Below, piece after piece: positions 61,112 through 64,000 of a stretch of DNA of 64,000 bases. The notes beneath the pieces are model-generated. The model saw nothing but the letters and a program-made list of their open reading frames with translations. It was not told where the DNA came from and made no database searches. This stretch comes from Candidatus Uabimicrobium amorphum. Lineage in GTDB: Bacteria > Planctomycetota > Uabimicrobiia > Uabimicrobiales > Uabimicrobiaceae. The position numbers were made by a program, and so were the translations under genes. Numbering within the stretch: the stretch's first letter is position 1; every line of letters starts with the position of its first letter. The stretch spans positions 930,001-994,000 of the forward strand of contig NZ_AP019860.1 of the NCBI RefSeq assembly GCF_009002475.1. Direction: 5' to 3'.

Positions 61112-61122
61112 GAGAAAAAATT

Positions 61123-61767
61123 ATGAGATACCTATATTTTTTCGTGGTATTGCTATCGACCACTTTTGTGTTTTCCGATGTTATTATTCCCAATACGAAG
61201 AGAATTGAGCATGTTTTCAATTTGCAGGGATGCGAGAAGTATTCTAATAATGTTTTCGTCGCATACCCGGTAAATGTTTCGCGCGGACGTCCTATGTTTG
61301 AGCATCGCGTATTGACCAAGGACTCTTTTGTGTCATCAGGGCGTTTTTGCCGTACACAGGTCCTCGTTTTCAAAAAAGACGCCTACGATAACAAAGCGTT
61401 TGCGAAAATGGTTGCGGATAACGATATGGACACTGATAAAACCATATCCTCTGCAAATTGTGAGGTTATATCGCTGAATTTTTCGTCAAAGCAGGTAGTA
61501 CGTTCCTCTGATCCAACGCAAAGAATCGTTGATGTATATCGTCTTCAGCAAAAAAAGAAAACACAAATTTTTGAAGTCGTTCACAGCAAAAAAATATACG
61601 TTTACAAAAACAACAAGCACAAGGTTATTGACTATGAAAAAAAGGACAAGAAATCTAGTGGTGATGAACAAGCGTCTACATTTGAGCAAAAGGAATTTTA
61701 CTATTTAGGTATACCCATTCTTGCACTTATGGGAGTAATATTGGTCGTTTTTAGACGTAAAACATAA
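61123..61767 (+). CDS. Envelope protein with signal peptide and C-terminal TM anchor
   Basis: ATG 61123 with AGGAGA upstream gives 214 residues. A signal peptide (MRYLYFFVVLLSTTFVFSD) starts the protein, the middle is soluble (an extracytoplasmic domain with CEKYSNNVF and CRTQVLVFKK stretches), and a single membrane helix ends it (YLGIPILALMGVILVVF) with a basic RRKT tail. This sorting-tail layout resembles CTERM-type anchors, although no signature tripeptide is seen. It overlaps the MFS start (TAATG). Function unknown. Confidence 0.75.
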   Translation: MRYLYFFVVLLSTTFVFSDVIIPNTKRIEHVFNLQGCEKYSNNVFVAYPVNVSRGRPMFEHRVLTKDSFVSSGRFCRTQVLVFKKDAYDNKAFAKMVADNDMDTDKTISSANCEVISLNFSSKQVVRSSDPTQRIVDVYRLQQKKKTQIFEVVHSKKIYVYKNNKHKVIDYEKKDKKSSGDEQASTFEQKEFYYLGIPILALMGVILVVFRRKT

Positions 61768-62807
61768 TGAACAGACAAGAAGTTGTTTTTGTAAGTATTT
61801 TAGGTGTCGCACATGGAATTGCGGATTGTATGGCAGGCTGGCTACTGGCTAGTTTGCCATACGAGATGGATTTGATGGAAATTGCGCGTTTGGTTCTCAT
61901 CTACAACATCTGTGGCTTTTTATTGCAACCTGCAGCGGGCTGGGTAACCGATTACCTTAAAATTTACAAATGGGCAACCGTATTTGGTTTGCTATGCATT
62001 GCCGCATCTTTACTTATGCGAAATGTACACTTGTACAGTGTCATTGTTGCAGGTATTGGCTCATCTTTTTTTCACGTTGGTGGAGGGGGAATGGCGATAA
62101 CCTTTACCAAAAAAAAGGCCCTGGGCCCAGGGATTTTTGCGGCTCCAGGTGTATTGGGCCTTGGGATCGGTGGATTTTTGGCGATTTATGCATATGAAAT
62201 CACTACTGTATGCGTAACTCTTGCAGCATTGTTGATTGTGTTGGTGTGCTTTTTTCCACAACAACAAAGCCACCATGAAAAGTCTATAAAACCTCGCGAG
62301 TCTTTTCTTGATGGCCATGACATTATCATGTTAGCTATTATTACGGCAATTGCATTGCGCTCTGCGATATGGCTAACTATGCAATCTTTGTATGCTGGGG
62401 AAGTACACACCATACTATTCATGGCTATTGCTGCTGGTATTGGCAAACTCATCGGAGGCATTGTTGCCGACTATGTGGGGTGGAAAAATTGGGTGTATTT
62501 TGCAGCAACTTCTGCCGCTATATTACTAACGATCGAGAGATATCATCAAATATATTTACTGATTGGTGTGGGATTATTGCAATCAACAACGCCGGTGTTG
62601 GTGGTGATGATTGCACAATATATTCCAAAATATCCCGCCTTATGTGCTGGTTTAACTTTTGGTTTGGCGATCGTTCTCGGAAGTATACCTTATTATCTTG
62701 GTTGGAGTCAGGAAATGTCTTCTCCGCTATGTATTGTTGCTCTTACAATGGCGATGCTAGTGATCTTGTGGCATCCCGCAAATATTCGCAAAGAAATTCG
62801 CAAATAA
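61767..62807 (+). CDS. MFS-type transporter
   Basis: The 346-residue protein has about ten hydrophobic segments, fewer than the usual twelve, so it is a short or truncated-looking MFS member. Family features include AGWVTDYLKIYKWATVFGL (the D-x-x-x-R/K-like loop between helices 2 and 3) and GKLIGGIVADYVGWKNWVYF (the matching loop in the second half). Substrate is not readable. It starts in the stop of the preceding envelope gene (TAATG), so they share a transcript. Confidence 0.82.
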   Translation: MNRQEVVFVSILGVAHGIADCMAGWLLASLPYEMDLMEIARLVLIYNICGFLLQPAAGWVTDYLKIYKWATVFGLLCIAASLLMRNVHLYSVIVAGIGSSFFHVGGGGMAITFTKKKALGPGIFAAPGVLGLGIGGFLAIYAYEITTVCVTLAALLIVLVCFFPQQQSHHEKSIKPRESFLDGHDIIMLAIITAIALRSAIWLTMQSLYAGEVHTILFMAIAAGIGKLIGGIVADYVGWKNWVYFAATSAAILLTIERYHQIYLLIGVGLLQSTTPVLVVMIAQYIPKYPALCAGLTFGLAIVLGSIPYYLGWSQEMSSPLCIVALTMAMLVILWHPANIRKEIRK

Positions 62808-62815
62808 TCACCGCT

Positions 62816-63892
62816 TTACCCATCCATTGCTAAGCAATTTTGTAAATCTTCCTTCATTTCCATAGCACTTTGATAACGGTCATGAAGTTTGTGTCCCATC
62901 GCTTTTTCCACAACCGCGACAATATTTTGTGGTAAATCGGAACGTATTTCAGGTAAACGCTGATAATGATCTTTGAGCTTGGCGTAGAATAATCTGTCTA
63001 AAGTTTTTTTTATTTCTACGAAAGGAGCCCTACCCGCCAGTAGGTAAAATAAAATAGCTCCTGTAGCGTAGATATCCGCTAAGCTGGTGGCGCTTTTACT
63101 TTTTTGTATTTGTTCTAACGGGATATAGTAAGCATGTACATATTCAGAGTTCATTTTATGGAAGTCTACCGGATTTCGTAGTCGTTTCGGTAAGACCATT
63201 TGTATTTTTATATTGTTATTACAAACGTAAATTGTGGATGGATTTAAGCTGAGATGAACATAATTGTATGAATGAAGATGCTCTAGGGCAGTTAATATCT
63301 GTATTACGATACCGATGCTGATATCTATTGGTGGCGATGTTATGTGTTGGAGTTGACGTTTTTCTTCTATGTAGTCGCGAACGATAAAAATATTACTTTT
63401 ATACATACCGTGATCTAGTATATTCTGAATATTGCCATGGCTAAGTGCCATGATCTGGGCTATGCGTTGATGAGTTTTGTGTTGTTCTTTTTCGTTCAGG
63501 CGGTGCATGAACTCTAAAATGGCTTTGTTGTTGTGTGAATCGCACACTTCATAGTAGATAGAGTCGTCGGAAGTTTCTCTTTTTTTGATGACTTTGTACT
63601 TGCCTTCTATCCATATCTCTTTTTGAGAGTTGCGGTTGTATTGCTTACTACTATGTGATCTGTTCGCAAGCTGTTGAAAGCGATCAGCGATTTTATCGTG
63701 TGAGGTGGAATTACTTGTGGATGGTGAGGTCAAATGATTGCTTTTGCTATCCTGAGTTATTGGCAATGTGTCAAATTTGCTATAGTATAAGTCCTGTTGT
63801 TGATTGGATGGTTCGATATTTTGCGCAAAGATGTCTTTTTTCGTATTTTGTTTGGCTTTTTGCTCAGGGGAGTTTTCTTGTTGTTCGCTCAT
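62816..63892 (-). CDS. Degenerate Ser/Thr kinase (pseudokinase)
   Basis: The 358-residue protein starts with an 85-residue polar tail and then a kinase-like fold. All catalytic motifs are damaged: no glycine loop is present (KYKVIKKRETSDDSI), the VAIK Lys is missing (NKAILEF), HRD has become HLS (YVHLSLNPSTIYV), and no DFG is seen at the metal site (KIQMVLP). Fold features remain, such as a YIPLEQ analogue of the APE/SPEQ helix and DIYATGAILFYLLAGRAPF in helix F. AAGGAAGGA precedes the start. It should be a pseudokinase that binds rather than phosphorylates. Compare the intact kinase at 20169-22337. Confidence 0.85.
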   Translation of the reverse strand: MSEQQENSPEQKAKQNTKKDIFAQNIEPSNQQQDLYYSKFDTLPITQDSKSNHLTSPSTSNSTSHDKIADRFQQLANRSHSSKQYNRNSQKEIWIEGKYKVIKKRETSDDSIYYEVCDSHNNKAILEFMHRLNEKEQHKTHQRIAQIMALSHGNIQNILDHGMYKSNIFIVRDYIEEKRQLQHITSPPIDISIGIVIQILTALEHLHSYNYVHLSLNPSTIYVCNNNIKIQMVLPKRLRNPVDFHKMNSEYVHAYYIPLEQIQKSKSATSLADIYATGAILFYLLAGRAPFVEIKKTLDRLFYAKLKDHYQRLPEIRSDLPQNIVAVVEKAMGHKLHDRYQSAMEMKEDLQNCLAMDG

Positions 63893-64000
63893 TTATTCCT
63901 TCCTTACACATAATATTTTTTACGATTTACTTCTTTTGATAGTCACAGACCACTTCTCCACATACCCGCAAGTTCCGATGTAAGCGGTACTTTTTGTGCC

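Overview
The window is AT-rich, densely coded bacterial chromosome. It has no rRNA, tRNA or CRISPR that I can see, and no intact transposase. Several features fit a planctomycete-type bacterium: a Ser/Thr kinase fused to TPR repeats, a degenerate kinase, FHA, PspC, ankyrin, LRR and TerB/zinc-ribbon proteins, a 2,772-residue secreted HEAT-repeat protein with periodic Trp-rich linkers, and many lipoproteins. The low GC together with this content would suit a deep-branching, Uabimicrobium-like planctomycete. That assignment is inference from protein style; no phylogenetic marker is present.

Layout. 1-3.3 kb: end of a TPR-like protein and a membrane protein with a duplicated ectodomain. 3.8-8.3 kb: two PspC membrane proteins, an ECF sigma factor and a small membrane protein overlapping it (candidate anti-sigma). 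8.5-12.4 kb: a secreted propeller-like protein, a secreted transglutaminase and an overlapping SUKH-like gene. 12.5-16.2 kb (minus): ankyrin protein, membrane protein, CBS-pair protein. 16.4-18.9 kb: a membrane protein sharing the ectodomain of the first region, a lipoprotein with a pseudopilin-like tail, and an unknown. 19.1-26.2 kb (minus): a tight seven-gene run, FHA protein > asparagine synthetase > DUF938 methyltransferase > membrane protein > kinase-TPR > DUF402 protein > membrane protein. 26.3-30.3 kb (minus): repeat-rich lipoprotein, coiled-coil protein, receiver/roadblock protein, stand-alone roadblock protein. 30.5-30.7 kb: a MITE. 30.9-35.6 kb: two PilT-family ATPases, a receiver-like protein, a duplicated zinc-ribbon protein and a membrane protein. 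35.5-41.6 kb: endonuclease III, HPPD, acetoacetyl-CoA synthetase, an amino-acid dehydrogenase and thioredoxin reductase. 41.6-42.2 kb: non-coding, repeat-derived. 42.2-44.0 kb: VOC protein, SBP lipoprotein, coiled-coil lipoprotein. 44.3-54.5 kb: giant HEAT protein, secreted MBL hydrolase, small HEAT protein. 54.6-55.6 kb: an LRR gene bracketed by 37-bp inverted repeats. 55.6-57.4 kb (minus): DDAH and an Rnl5-type RNA ligase. 57.7-62.8 kb: CBS protein, zinc-ribbon/TerB/TPR protein, a hexanucleotide repeat array, two small envelope proteins and an MFS transporter. 62.8-63.9 kb (minus): a pseudokinase.

How the genes may work together. The 28.2-35.6 kb block reads as a type IV pilus retraction and polarity module. 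It has MglB-like roadblock domains, a receiver whose phospho-Asp is replaced by Glu, two PilT-like ATPases and a second receiver-like protein, but no pilin or assembly ATPase. The 36-41.6 kb operon can convert aromatic or branched-chain amino acids towards homogentisate and acetoacetyl-CoA. The 3.8-8.3 kb block looks like an envelope-stress module. The most unusual non-coding signals are the hexanucleotide arrays, two MITE-like elements and the inverted repeats around the LRR gene.
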